This document shows positions 7,645 to 16,850 of a stretch of DNA of 64,000 nt, piece after piece. Source of the stretch: an uncultured Roseburia sp. (GTDB lineage Bacteria; Bacillota; Clostridia; Lachnospirales; Lachnospiraceae). Position numbers and translations under genes: made by a program. The stretch covers positions 8,089-72,088 of the forward strand of contig UQAQ01000012.1 in assembly GCA_900539115.1 (NCBI GenBank), written 5' to 3'. The notes under the pieces are model-generated. The model had not been told where the DNA came from, ran no database searches, and was given only the letters and a program-made list of their open reading frames with translations. Position 1 is the stretch's first letter, and each line of letters opens with the position of its first letter.

Positions 7645-8871
7645 TCATTTTTTCCAAGATAAATTGTTTTCCAATGCCAGACTTTCCACAAAACTGCTGC
7701 TATTTCCACGCGTCGGCTGTATCTGAATATTGATCAATATTCCAATCGCCATCGAATTACTTAACATAGAGGACAATCCATTGCTCAAAAACGGAAGCGG
7801 AAGTCCTGTATTTGGAAGCAGTGATGTCACTACACATATGTTAAAAAATGTCTGGAAGCAGAAAAGGGAACCAATTCCAAGAGCAATCATCATTCCGAGA
7901 TAATCTCTCGCATGTTTGGCTGCGATAAAGCATTTAATAATAATGATCGACAACAAACCTAATATGATCAGGCAGCCGATAAAACCAAATTCCTCGCTGA
8001 TCGGAGTCCACACAAAGTCGCTTTCGATGACATCGACCGAATTATAGTTTCGATTTTCGCTGAGACCATCCATCAGCAGTTTTCCATACAATTTTCCTGA
8101 GGCGATCGACAATACTGAGTTGTTTTGCTGGTACATAACACCAAGTGCCTCTGTCTCCGGATGAAGCCATCCGGTAATACGCCGAAGCTGATAGCCATGA
8201 AGCAGTTTCTGCCCCGGCTGCTGGACATACCATATCAGAAATCCGGCAATTGGAATCAATACTGCCACCACCGGACCAATGATCTTTTTACTCATGCCTG
8301 AACACAATATCATCATCACAAGAACGATCATAATAACAACACTTGAGGAAAGATCAGATTGTACCAAAACAAATGCTGTCGGCAGCAGTGCAATCGCACA
8401 GGCAAGAAAAAACGTTTTAAATGAGTCCAGTCGTTCACGATATGCCATAAAGAAAGACGCCAGTGTCAATATCACAACTATTTTACATACTTCTGACGGC
8501 TGAAACATAACTACTTTAAAATCCAGCCAGCGGTAAGAATCCGTATGTGCATTAGAACCAAGGGGAGAAAAACGGGTTCCTGCAACCATCAGTGTCGTAA
8601 TAATATACAAAATGGGAACATACATACATAATGTGTGGTAATCGATCAAGGAAAAAACAAGGATTACACAAAGCCCCATTCCGATTGTAAAAATTTGTCT
8701 TTTTGCAGAGCCTACCTGTCCTGAAGACGGGATAATTGATAATATAAAGGAACTGATCAAAAACAAAATAAAAACTACCACTACTAAAAGAACGTCAAAG
8801 CGTTTGAAATTGTAATGTTTGGACAAAAACCAATTTGACACCCGTTCTTTTATATTTGTTATTGTTACCAT
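7645..8871 (-). CDS. rodA: SEDS peptidoglycan glycosyltransferase RodA
   Basis: 408 residues with about ten transmembrane helices. FTSW/RODA/SPOVE features include QSDLSSS (the loop with the essential Asp), the RITGWLHPE stretch and the C-terminal LPNTGLPLPFLSNGLSS. RodA polymerises lipid II glycan strands during elongation together with a class B penicillin-binding protein. Its neighbours mreBCD and PBP2 identify it as RodA rather than FtsW or SpoVE. Unusually, it is separated from PBP2 by minCDE. The ribosome site is weak, so the start is less certain than the reading frame. Confidence 0.9.
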   Translation of the reverse strand: MVTITNIKERVSNWFLSKHYNFKRFDVLLVVVVFILFLISSFILSIIPSSGQVGSAKRQIFTIGMGLCVILVFSLIDYHTLCMYVPILYIITTLMVAGTRFSPLGSNAHTDSYRWLDFKVVMFQPSEVCKIVVILTLASFFMAYRERLDSFKTFFLACAIALLPTAFVLVQSDLSSSVVIMIVLVMMILCSGMSKKIIGPVVAVLIPIAGFLIWYVQQPGQKLLHGYQLRRITGWLHPETEALGVMYQQNNSVLSIASGKLYGKLLMDGLSENRNYNSVDVIESDFVWTPISEEFGFIGCLIILGLLSIIIIKCFIAAKHARDYLGMMIALGIGSLFCFQTFFNICVVTSLLPNTGLPLPFLSNGLSSMLSNSMAIGILINIQIQPTRGNSSSFVESLALENNLSWKK

Positions 8872-8889
8872 GTCTGCCTGTCACCACCA

Positions 8890-9150
8890 TTACTTGGTTT
8901 GTTTAATACTCAAAATCGGAATATTTGCAAAAATTGCATTATTCCCTTCGGATTCATTTTGTTCGATTTTTATATCAAGACCACTCTGGTCAATTTCAAC
9001 ATACTTGGAAAGAACATTAATAATGTCTTTCTGAATCTGCTCCATAATGTCCGGAGAACAATTCGCACGATCGGAAACTAAGACCAGTTTCAGTCTGTCT
9101 TTTGCTACATTTCCGGAAGACTTTTTCCGAAAAAAATCTGCAAATTTCAT
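8890..9150 (-). CDS. minE: Cell division topological specificity factor MinE
   Basis: 86 residues from the ATG at 9150, chosen because an upstream ATG touches the GGAG motif directly. The N-terminal part has the membrane-targeting and MinD-activating segment (FADFFRKKSSGNVAKDRLK), and the C-terminal topology domain contains ISKYVEID-like sequence (NVLSKYVEIDQSGLDIKI). MinE stimulates MinD ATPase and drives pole-to-pole redistribution of MinCD. It follows minD by 15 bases. MinE occurs together with DivIVA in this window, so both a MinE-type and a DivIVA-type placement factor are encoded. Confidence 0.93.
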   Translation of the reverse strand: MKFADFFRKKSSGNVAKDRLKLVLVSDRANCSPDIMEQIQKDIINVLSKYVEIDQSGLDIKIEQNESEGNNAIFANIPILSIKQTK

Positions 9151-9165
9151 AATTTTCATCTCCTT

Positions 9166-9957
9166 TTAGTTGTTTTTAAATTTACTCTTTATCTTTGAGA
9201 AAAATCCTGTTCCTTTTGAGAGATCCAATAACGGAACTTCTTCTCCCATAATGCGTTTGCATATATTTTCATAAGCTTGTCCTGCAAGGGATTTACTTCC
9301 AACAAGAGGTTCTCCCTGGTTTGTCGAAACAACGATATTTTCATCATCCGGAACGACTCCGAGTAAATCAACCGCAAGGATTTCCACAACATCATCACTT
9401 GACATCATGTCACCGCGTTTTACCATATCATAACGAAGACGGTTTACAACCAATTCTGTTTTCTTGATCTCATTGGCATTGAGAAGGCCGATAATACGAT
9501 CGGCATCTCTTACCGCAGATACTTCCGGCGTCGTAACTACGATCGCACGACCGGCACCGGCGATAGCATTCATAAATCCCTGTTCAATTCCTGCCGGGCA
9601 GTCAAGAAGTATGTAATCAAATTCATCCTTTAACTGATCTGTCAGTTTGGACATCTGCTCTGGAGATACCGCTGTCTTATCTCTCGTCTGCGCCGATGGC
9701 AGAAGATATAATGTCGGATATCTCTTGTCCTTGATCAATGCCTGATTAATACGGCAGTTTCCTTCAATGACATCTACCAGATTATATACAATACGGTTTT
9801 CTAATCCCATAACCACATCCAGATTACGAAGTCCTATATCTGTATCGATCAAAACAACTTTCTTTCCTTCTTTTGCCAGTCCTGTTCCTACGTTTGCTGT
9901 CGTCGTTGTCTTACCAACTCCACCTTTTCCCGATGTAATAACTATTACTTCACTCAT
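9166..9957 (-). CDS. minD: Septum site-determining ATPase MinD
   Basis: 263 residues. The deviant Walker A motif GKGGVGKTTTTANVG lies at about residues 10-24, then DTDIGLRNLDVVMGLENRIV and YILLDCPAGIEQGF, the MinD-specific versions of switch I and II. The C-terminal amphipathic membrane helix is visible as GFFSKIKSKFKNN. MinD dimerises on ATP, binds membrane, recruits MinC and is released by MinE. It lies in a minC-minD-minE unit inside the mre cluster. Confidence 0.97.
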   Translation of the reverse strand: MSEVIVITSGKGGVGKTTTTANVGTGLAKEGKKVVLIDTDIGLRNLDVVMGLENRIVYNLVDVIEGNCRINQALIKDKRYPTLYLLPSAQTRDKTAVSPEQMSKLTDQLKDEFDYILLDCPAGIEQGFMNAIAGAGRAIVVTTPEVSAVRDADRIIGLLNANEIKKTELVVNRLRYDMVKRGDMMSSDDVVEILAVDLLGVVPDDENIVVSTNQGEPLVGSKSLAGQAYENICKRIMGEEVPLLDLSKGTGFFSKIKSKFKNN

Positions 9958-10034
9958 CGTATTTACCTGTCCTTTCCTTCATTAACTCTCTATCATAATA
10001 TTTTACTTGAATTGACTGGAAATTGCAATCTTTT

Positions 10035-10697
10035 TTATATCGAAATCCCATCTAATACTTTTCGATTTAATGGTTCAATATAAATATTACCATCTTCTGC
10101 AAATGCAATCTTTGTCTCCAATTTCGCTTCTGTTTTTTCATCCGGACTCCGTGCAATAATATCTGCGATACGAATTTGGGTCGGATTCATCTGCAGGGCG
10201 ACGACAAAACTGTTTTCTTTTCCTGAAGCACCGGCATATACCGTTCCGAGAAGTTTTCCCAGAATGACGACATTTCCCGCGGAAACTACCTGGGCTCCGA
10301 CATTGACATCTCCAAGAATAACAATACTTGTCTCAAATTCGAGAACCTGTCCCGAACGAAGAGTTCCTTTATAAAACTGACCCGTGTTTGATTTTAACTC
10401 CGTCAGTTTTTCTTCCAGACTCTGGGCAAATCGCGCTTCTTTTTTCTCGTCATCATCAATCAGACAGACAATATCCAGTTTTGAATGTTCCCGAACACAT
10501 TCCATCAGTTCATATTTCTGTTCTTCGGATAATTTACGTCCTTCAAAGGATAAAGCAATCTGCGCCGCTCCTAAAAAATCAGAAGAGGAAGTGAATTTTT
10601 CTTCCACCTTTTCTTTTAATTCGGAAAATTCCATCTTGTCATCCAAATGAACGATAAGACCTGATTTATTTCCTTTAATCACAACCGGCTGATTCAT
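10035..10697 (-). CDS. minC: Septum site-determining protein MinC
   Basis: 220 residues from the ATG at 10697, which has GAGGAG just upstream. The N-terminal domain (about 1-100) inhibits FtsZ assembly. The C-terminal beta-helix (about 105-210) shows the turn motifs SGQVLEFETSIVILGDVNVG and GNVVILGKLLGTVYAGASG and binds MinD. It follows PBP2 by 26 bases and precedes minD, so it belongs to the mre operon. Confidence 0.94.
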   Translation of the reverse strand: MNQPVVIKGNKSGLIVHLDDKMEFSELKEKVEEKFTSSSDFLGAAQIALSFEGRKLSEEQKYELMECVREHSKLDIVCLIDDDEKKEARFAQSLEEKLTELKSNTGQFYKGTLRSGQVLEFETSIVILGDVNVGAQVVSAGNVVILGKLLGTVYAGASGKENSFVVALQMNPTQIRIADIIARSPDEKTEAKLETKIAFAEDGNIYIEPLNRKVLDGISI

Positions 10698-10723
10698 AGT
10701 TCTCCTCACTTTCTCTCCAATGA

Positions 10724-13618
10724 TCAGTCTGCCACTCTTCCGGAATTGCTGACCGGACTTGTTGCAGATTTCTTCAACAATTTCTTTCTTGCCTTTTCAT
10801 CAAAATAGTACTGGTATACATTGCTCGCCAGAGATGCCGCATTACTTGAAGTAAAGGCATTTGGCATAACAACGGTAACCGAAATCTTTGGTGAATTATA
10901 CGGTGCGTACGATACAAACAATGCGTGGTTTGGTTCGTTTGCACTAATCTGTGCGGTACCCGTCTTACCGGCTACTTTCACCGGCACTTTCTGGAACACA
11001 CTCTTTAAACTTCCGGTATTCACAACCATGTACATTCCTCTTCGGATCGCATTCAACGTAGAACTCTTGATGTCGAGTTCGTTACGCACCTTCGCTTTGT
11101 TGTTCTTTATCTTATTATTCTGTGACGAATCTGCCACTTTATCCACCAAAGTAAGATCATAGCAGGTTCCGCCATTTGAAATTGTCGATACATAACGTGA
11201 CAGCTGAACCGGCGTATAACTGTTTGTACCCTGTCCGATTGCCGAACGCACCGCATCGCTGTCTGACACATGTGGCTGTGCCTCTGTCAGTTCCACACCG
11301 GAAAGATCAGTCAAACCATACTTGTCTGCATATTTTTCCAGTTTTTTCAATCCCCGTTCATTATTTACCGCGGTTCCGCTCAATCCGCTCAGGCGGTATC
11401 CCATTTCATAAAAGAAATAGTTACAGGAATGCTGAATCGCCTGTGACACATTAATGGTTCCGTGGCTGTACGTACTCCAACACTTTGGCGACGGATTGAT
11501 TTTATCGAACACCACGTGGTCGGTTACCGTCGAACCGGGATCAATGACTCCTTCTTCAAGTGCTGCTGTCGCAGATACCATTTTATAGGTTGATCCGGGT
11601 GCCGTCTTTTGTTGTGTTGCTCGATTCAAAAACGGCGAAGCTGAATTGGAATTGATCTTTGCAAAATATTCACTATCTACAGAGTTAGCAAATTTATTGT
11701 TGTCATAACTCGGATAGGATACCATGGCTTTTACTTTTCCGGTATTTGGATCCGTAATGACAACCGATGCGGCACAAGGAGTAAGTCCCAGTTCGCCCGG
11801 CGTAATCTCCAACGATTTGATCTTGGATTTCAAAAATTGAAATGGCGCGATCATTCCTGTACGGAGTTTGGCAAGCATCGTTTTATCTTTCTTTAAATAC
11901 CCCTGTTCATACAAAAGCATACATATCTGTCTTCCACTGATCTGATCATTGTAGATCAGTGTATGATATACCTTTTTATCGTATAAACTGTCATCGTTTA
12001 ATTCCTCAAAAATGTATTCTACAATCTTCGCATAAATCTCTTCTGTACTGTAATAATCATCTCCGACATTAAGCATTTCCAAGTCGATCCAGTTATGAGA
12101 GATCGCATAGATCAAGAATTCACTCAGACTGATCTTCTCATTAGCATATTGATTATACATATCATCGGATTTATCCATTTTATCCGTCGCGATCACTTCA
12201 TTTTTTCGAAGCATCGAATAAATGTAATCCATATATTCTGCATTCGTATCAGACATGTTCTTTGTCGTTGTTTTATTGTTATAAGACAAATATCTTTTTA
12301 CCGCTTTTAAAGAATTCTTTTTCTCGCGCGTAAATGTCCGATATATGCTTTTTTCCAAACTTGACGCATCTGCATTGGAAAATTTTGTAATGTCTACCAT
12401 ACTGTTCTCTACAATAGCACAATACACATCATAAATCGGAACACGGATATTTTTTGCGTCTTTTCCTTTGGAACCGGCATTTTTACTATTATTCAATTTG
12501 GAGATCAGCACACCCGCAATGGCCTTTTCCGTCAATTGATAAACGGCACTCTGCAAATCCGCATCAATCGTAAGGTATATATCTTTTCCTGCGGTCGCAT
12601 CTTTGTGGTCTTTTGTCTCTACGACACGGGAACTGCTGTCAATAACAAGCGTTTCGCTTCCTTTTTTTCCACGCAGCTGCTCTTCAAATGTACTTTCAAT
12701 ACCGGATTTACCAATCTGGTCAGCAGCCGTGTACGTATTATCCCCGTTCTCCTTCATAGAAGCCAGCGTATCCGAAGAAATCAACCCCGTATAACCGATG
12801 ATGTGTGAAAAATAGGTGCTGTCATAATACACACGTTTTGCCTCTTCGCTGACGTCAACGCCCATCAAATCGGCTGAATTTTCCTTTATCGCTGCTACTG
12901 TATTTACCGAAACATCTGAACTGATCGTAATCGGTTCATATTTTTGATATGTGTTCATCATCAGAGCATAACGGATTGCCATAATCTTGAGTGCTGTCGC
13001 ATCGTCATAATCCTGCTCATATTTTTCCTTCGCATCTGCTTCATTCTTATTTTGTTCTGTCAGCGGATCAAAAAAATGAATGGCATTGACCGCTGTGGAT
13101 GTCCGGATATAACGGAAACATTCTTCTGCCGTCATATTTTTCTGCTCATCCGACAATTCGTCAACGGATTTGCAAAAATAAATCTCTCTCTTAAATCGAA
13201 GCTGCGCATTTTTATCTACCGTAAATTTAAATCTTCCTTTTTTATCAATCGTAATCGGAAAATCTACCGTCACTTTATCCCCGTTTTTTTCAATAAGACT
13301 GATACATTTTAATATCATCTCATTCATCTGTTTATTGGATTCAATCTCACCGGTATCTTCCAGCGTGATCGCATAACTTTGCTCATTTGAAGCAAGAAGT
13401 TTTCCATTGCAGTCATAAATCTTACCGCGGGAACTTTTTATCGTCTTCTGCTTTTCATTTTTTATCGTCGCCTGCTGATCGTATGCTTCCCCCTGTACAA
13501 TCTGCAGATAAAACAAACGTCCTACGAGAATACTAAATAGCACAACATAAACAACAATTAAGGTGAAAATACGTGAACGCATTAAAGTTTTTAAGTAATC
13601 AATAATTGAAGAAAACAT
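10724..13618 (-). CDS. Class B penicillin-binding protein (PBP2/MrdA type) with large insertion
   Basis: 964 residues, against roughly 600-750 for most PBP2 proteins. One transmembrane helix lies at about residues 16-38. The dimerisation domain starts at KTIKSSRGKIYDCNGKLLASN. The transpeptidase domain has STYK with the nucleophilic Ser676, SCN as the second motif and KTGTAQ from Lys885. Between DLQSAVYQLTEKAIAG and SVVITDPNTGKVKAMVSYPS there is an extra segment of about 250 residues (roughly 370-620). It is rich in Lys, Asp and Tyr, mostly helical in appearance, and its function is not recognised. The enzyme cross-links peptidoglycan during elongation, with RodA as partner. The gene starts 4 bases after mreD. 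Confidence 0.92.
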   Translation of the reverse strand: MFSSIIDYLKTLMRSRIFTLIVVYVVLFSILVGRLFYLQIVQGEAYDQQATIKNEKQKTIKSSRGKIYDCNGKLLASNEQSYAITLEDTGEIESNKQMNEMILKCISLIEKNGDKVTVDFPITIDKKGRFKFTVDKNAQLRFKREIYFCKSVDELSDEQKNMTAEECFRYIRTSTAVNAIHFFDPLTEQNKNEADAKEKYEQDYDDATALKIMAIRYALMMNTYQKYEPITISSDVSVNTVAAIKENSADLMGVDVSEEAKRVYYDSTYFSHIIGYTGLISSDTLASMKENGDNTYTAADQIGKSGIESTFEEQLRGKKGSETLVIDSSSRVVETKDHKDATAGKDIYLTIDADLQSAVYQLTEKAIAGVLISKLNNSKNAGSKGKDAKNIRVPIYDVYCAIVENSMVDITKFSNADASSLEKSIYRTFTREKKNSLKAVKRYLSYNNKTTTKNMSDTNAEYMDYIYSMLRKNEVIATDKMDKSDDMYNQYANEKISLSEFLIYAISHNWIDLEMLNVGDDYYSTEEIYAKIVEYIFEELNDDSLYDKKVYHTLIYNDQISGRQICMLLYEQGYLKKDKTMLAKLRTGMIAPFQFLKSKIKSLEITPGELGLTPCAASVVITDPNTGKVKAMVSYPSYDNNKFANSVDSEYFAKINSNSASPFLNRATQQKTAPGSTYKMVSATAALEEGVIDPGSTVTDHVVFDKINPSPKCWSTYSHGTINVSQAIQHSCNYFFYEMGYRLSGLSGTAVNNERGLKKLEKYADKYGLTDLSGVELTEAQPHVSDSDAVRSAIGQGTNSYTPVQLSRYVSTISNGGTCYDLTLVDKVADSSQNNKIKNNKAKVRNELDIKSSTLNAIRRGMYMVVNTGSLKSVFQKVPVKVAGKTGTAQISANEPNHALFVSYAPYNSPKISVTVVMPNAFTSSNAASLASNVYQYYFDEKARKKLLKKSATSPVSNSGRVAD

Positions 13619-13622
13619 TGAA

Positions 13623-14132
13623 CTACACTTCCTCCCTTCGTTCGGTTGATAAATACTTTTCCAGGCGGTTTAATACGCGGAACACAACCACAGAAATCAC
13701 CAATGTATAAATCAATTCCGGTAAAATAATATGGGAAAAATAGAACGTAAAATGCAATTTTCCACGAACTAAAAATTCCGTGATATAATAATAAAAACCA
13801 TAAACCAAATCGCTTAGTCCTACCAATACACAAGGCAGTATGTAATTATCCGTAAAATAAATCTTCTGACAATAACCACAAAGAAACCCAATCGTCATAA
13901 AAATAAAGGCATACAGTCCAATCACGCTTCCGTACATCATATCCAGCATCAATCCGCAGACAAGCCCGATGACTTCTCCGGAAGTACGTCCACGCATATA
14001 ACTGTAACACACAGTCAGGATCAATAATAAATTTGGCACCACATTTGCCAATGCTAATTTATGGAAAACCGTTGTCTGTAATAAAAAAGCAAGCAAAATA
14101 ATGATGATGGTTGAAATACGTCTTTTAATCAT
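13623..14132 (-). CDS. mreD: Rod shape-determining membrane protein MreD
   Basis: 169 residues with five or six hydrophobic segments and the family-type start (TIIIILLAFLLQTTVFHKLALANVVPNLLL-like, read in parts), plus RTSGEVIGLVCGLMLDMMYG, which is characteristic. MreD is an integral membrane part of the elongation complex with MreB, MreC, RodA and PBP2. It overlaps the end of mreC by 8 bases and precedes PBP2 by 4, so translation is likely coupled. Confidence 0.93.
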   Translation of the reverse strand: MIKRRISTIIIILLAFLLQTTVFHKLALANVVPNLLLILTVCYSYMRGRTSGEVIGLVCGLMLDMMYGSVIGLYAFIFMTIGFLCGYCQKIYFTDNYILPCVLVGLSDLVYGFYYYITEFLVRGKLHFTFYFSHIILPELIYTLVISVVVFRVLNRLEKYLSTERREEV

Positions 14133-15003
14133 AGTTTTTAATGTCCTCGATTTCTGAAGAGTCCTTCAACGTGGTAATGATCAATACTGTCTCTAATTTA
14201 TCAAAAGATACGACCGGTGTGAGATGTCCGCTCTTAGACAACCCATCTGCCTCCTGCGTAATATCGGAAATATAACCTACAAGCAGACCCGGAAGAAATT
14301 TGTCACTGATGTGCGAAGTAACAACGGAATCCCCGTTTTTTGCAGTCACATTGTTACTGATCATCGTAACATCAATGTATCCTTTGTAAATACTTTCCAT
14401 ATTTCCTTTTACAATACAAGTTTCCCCTGTATTTTCAAACATGGCACTTACATTGCTTTTGTCGTCTATGATCGCACGGACTTTGGCATAATGGTCACCC
14501 ACTTCGGATACGATACCTACCAGACCGTTTCCCGCGATCACATTCATGTCGACAGCGATACCGTCTTTCTTCCCTTTGTCGATAGTAAACAAGTGAAACC
14601 AGTTATTTCCGTCTCGCCCAATAACTGTCGCTGCCACTTTGGGATAATCCGGATATTTCTGATCCAATTGATACAATTCACGGTAATTATCCAAGTCGTT
14701 ATTTTCACCGGCAAGAATTTTATTATCATAACTAATGGCATCAATTTTCTCTTTTAACTGTTTATTTTCAGCCAAAAGATCTTCTTTGGAATGAAGAAGA
14801 TCCATCTTGTCCGAGATTGCTTTTCCCACTTTGTTAATTCCACTCTGCATCGGAGACATAATATCTCCTACTGTCGCCTTCACACCGCTTAAACGGTCCG
14901 AAAATTTAAAACTGAGCACTACAAGAATGGCACAAAGAATGCTGAAAAAAATATAAATATATTTGGGATGAATTCTTGGTCCCTTTCTTCTCTTTCTTTT
15001 CAT
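14125..15003 (-). CDS. mreC: Rod shape-determining protein MreC
   Basis: 292 residues. A very basic N-terminus precedes one transmembrane helix (about 14-32). A coiled coil of about residues 65-105 (SKEDLLAENKQLKEKIDAI region) mediates dimerisation, followed by the extracytoplasmic beta-barrel domains with TVIGRDGNNWFHLFTIDKG and GLVGIVSEVG. MreC bridges the cytoskeleton and the peptidoglycan synthases. It lies 18 bases after mreB. Confidence 0.95.
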   Translation of the reverse strand: MKRKRRKGPRIHPKYIYIFFSILCAILVVLSFKFSDRLSGVKATVGDIMSPMQSGINKVGKAISDKMDLLHSKEDLLAENKQLKEKIDAISYDNKILAGENNDLDNYRELYQLDQKYPDYPKVAATVIGRDGNNWFHLFTIDKGKKDGIAVDMNVIAGNGLVGIVSEVGDHYAKVRAIIDDKSNVSAMFENTGETCIVKGNMESIYKGYIDVTMISNNVTAKNGDSVVTSHISDKFLPGLLVGYISDITQEADGLSKSGHLTPVVSFDKLETVLIITTLKDSSEIEDIKNYD

Positions 15004-15021
15004 CGCCGGTCTCCATTCTGC

Positions 15022-16014
15022 TTATAAAGCGAGTTTTGCAAGCTGTGGGTCTTCAATCACTGCGCCAAGTCCCATGATGACAGTACTTTCCGGCTCTTCG
15101 CACAAATTTACCTTTAACCCAAGTTCATCATAAATAAACTGTCCCAGATCCTGAATCCGACTGGAACCTCCGGTCAGATAAAGTCCGGACTTATAAATAT
15201 CGGAAGAAATTTCCGGTGGTGTACGCTCCAGAATGATCTTGATAGAATCCACAATACTCTGGAACAATTCAGCAAGTGCTTCATGCACACATTCCCCGGT
15301 TACTGTAATTTCACTTGGAAGTCCGGTCACCAGATTCCGACCGCAGATATCCATCTGTGCGTCGGTTGCATAAGCAGAGGCAATATTTTTCTTGATTGCT
15401 TCGGCGCTCTTTTCCCCAATAACAAAGTTCATATCTTTCTTGATCTTGTTAATGATCGCTTCATCAAAACGGTTTCCACCAACCGGAATCAATCGGCTAA
15501 GTACAATACCGCCCAGTGAGAGGACAGAAATTTCTGCCGTATTGGCACCGATATCTACCACAAGGGTACCGGTGGATTTTGTAATATCAAGATTCATTCC
15601 CAATGCATCTGCAATCGGTTTTTCCACAACATGAATTTTTTTCGATTTCAAGTTTGTATTTGCAATAAGATCAAAATATGCTCGCTTTTCCACTTCTGTA
15701 ATATCTGTCGGAACCGCAATGTAATATTCTGCTCCTTTGAATCTCTTTTTCCCATTTAATTCAGCAAAAAAGTAATCGATCAATGCCTGCATATTTCCAA
15801 TATCAGCAATAACACCATTTTTGATCGGATAGGAAACATCCAAATTTTCCGGTGCTTTTTCATACATTTCAAAAGCTTCGTCGCCTACTGCAAATACGTG
15901 ATTCTTTTTATAGATTGCAATCACACTCTTTTGATGTAAGATCACACCTTCTCCATTTTTATAAATTTTAATTGAGCTTGTACCAAAGTCAATTCCGATT
16001 GCTTTTCCTAGCAT
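15022..16014 (-). CDS. mreB: Actin-like cell-shape protein MreB
   Basis: 330 residues from the ATG at 16014; an upstream in-frame ATG abuts the GAGAGG motif. The actin-fold nucleotide motifs are present: phosphate-1 GIDFGTSSIKIY, phosphate-2 LVVDIGANTAEISVLSLGG, connect-2 and the adenosine motif YLTGGSSRIQDLG. MreB forms membrane-bound filaments that organise the elongation machinery. It lies first in mreBCD, 30 bases after radC. A paralogue such as Mbl cannot be excluded without comparison, but the mreC/mreD linkage supports MreB. Confidence 0.95.
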   Translation of the reverse strand: MLGKAIGIDFGTSSIKIYKNGEGVILHQKSVIAIYKKNHVFAVGDEAFEMYEKAPENLDVSYPIKNGVIADIGNMQALIDYFFAELNGKKRFKGAEYYIAVPTDITEVEKRAYFDLIANTNLKSKKIHVVEKPIADALGMNLDITKSTGTLVVDIGANTAEISVLSLGGIVLSRLIPVGGNRFDEAIINKIKKDMNFVIGEKSAEAIKKNIASAYATDAQMDICGRNLVTGLPSEITVTGECVHEALAELFQSIVDSIKIILERTPPEISSDIYKSGLYLTGGSSRIQDLGQFIYDELGLKVNLCEEPESTVIMGLGAVIEDPQLAKLAL

Positions 16015-16044
16015 TTTTTTCATCCTCTCTATCTTTATAGTCCT

Positions 16045-16743
16045 TCATATGTGTCCTCTTTCTTTCAAGCTGACATATTGATAATCTCCAAGAATCAAAT
16101 GATCCAGTAATGAAATTCCTATCATTTCTCCGGCTTTTTTCATACGTATCGTCGCATCCAGGTCGGCCTGACTCGGGGTCGGATCTCCACTCGGATGGTT
16201 ATGTATCAGTACAAAACAGGAGGCATCGTATTGAAGCCCTTTTTTCAAGACTTCTCTTGGATGCAGAACACAGGCTGCGACAGAACCGCTAAAAATCCGC
16301 TCGCAATGAATCAGACGGCAGCGGTTGTCCAAATACAGCACTCTTGTCTGTTCGGTTTCCAAAGTTCGCATCTCTTCCATGAAGTATCTTGCGATATACT
16401 CCGGCGAATCAAACCGTGCGCGCTCCGGTTTCCGCTGTCTGGCAAGCCGTTTTGACAACTCAGCCATGCATTGCAGCTGAATGGCTTTGACTTCTCCGAT
16501 GCCACAAACTTTTTTCAATTGTTTGTCCGTCAGATAATAAAGTCCCAGCAGACCCTTGTGCACCGGGTGCAGTGAAAGCACTTCCCTTGCCAGTTCCACA
16601 CTGTTTTTTTCATGGGTTCCCGTTTTTAGCAAAACAGCAAGCAGCTCGGCATCGGACAATGCCGTCACTCCCTGTTCTTTTGCTTTTTCATAAGGACGTT
16701 CCGATACCGGAAGTTCCTTCATCGTGTAAAATTGTTGACTCAT
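16045..16743 (-). CDS. radC: RadC/YsxA-family JAB-domain protein
   Basis: 232 residues from the ATG at 16743, which has AGGAGG at a proper distance; the longer frame lacks one. A helix-hairpin-helix-like N-terminal part (about 20-90, with KVCGIGEVKAIQL) precedes the JAMM/MPN metalloprotease-like domain. That domain contains HNHPSGDPTPSQAD, the metal-binding His-x-His and Asp. The name radC is historical and a repair role is not established. It starts the radC-mreB-mreC-mreD order, as in Bacillus. Confidence 0.93.
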   Translation of the reverse strand: MSQQFYTMKELPVSERPYEKAKEQGVTALSDAELLAVLLKTGTHEKNSVELAREVLSLHPVHKGLLGLYYLTDKQLKKVCGIGEVKAIQLQCMAELSKRLARQRKPERARFDSPEYIARYFMEEMRTLETEQTRVLYLDNRCRLIHCERIFSGSVAACVLHPREVLKKGLQYDASCFVLIHNHPSGDPTPSQADLDATIRMKKAGEMIGISLLDHLILGDYQYVSLKERGHI

Positions 16744-16785
16744 ACAGCCTCCTAACTCTACACATTGTCTACCCATACATGAATT

Positions 16786-16814
16786 ATTTTACCATACATT
16801 TTCAAAAATGTATA
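16786..16814 (-). promoter_or_regulatory. Putative radC-mre-min promoter overlapping a perfect palindrome
   Basis: On the minus strand TATACA (16809-16814) and TAAAAT (16786-16791) are 17 bases apart. A perfect palindrome with 9-base arms around CA (16794-16813) fills the spacer and most of the -35 box. A protein bound there would block polymerase. It also follows the end of the upstream lyase gene and might act as an AT-rich terminator, but it has no GC core. Confidence 0.5.
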
Positions 16815-16850
16815 TATAGAAGCCGATAAAATTCACATACTTTTCGCAAT

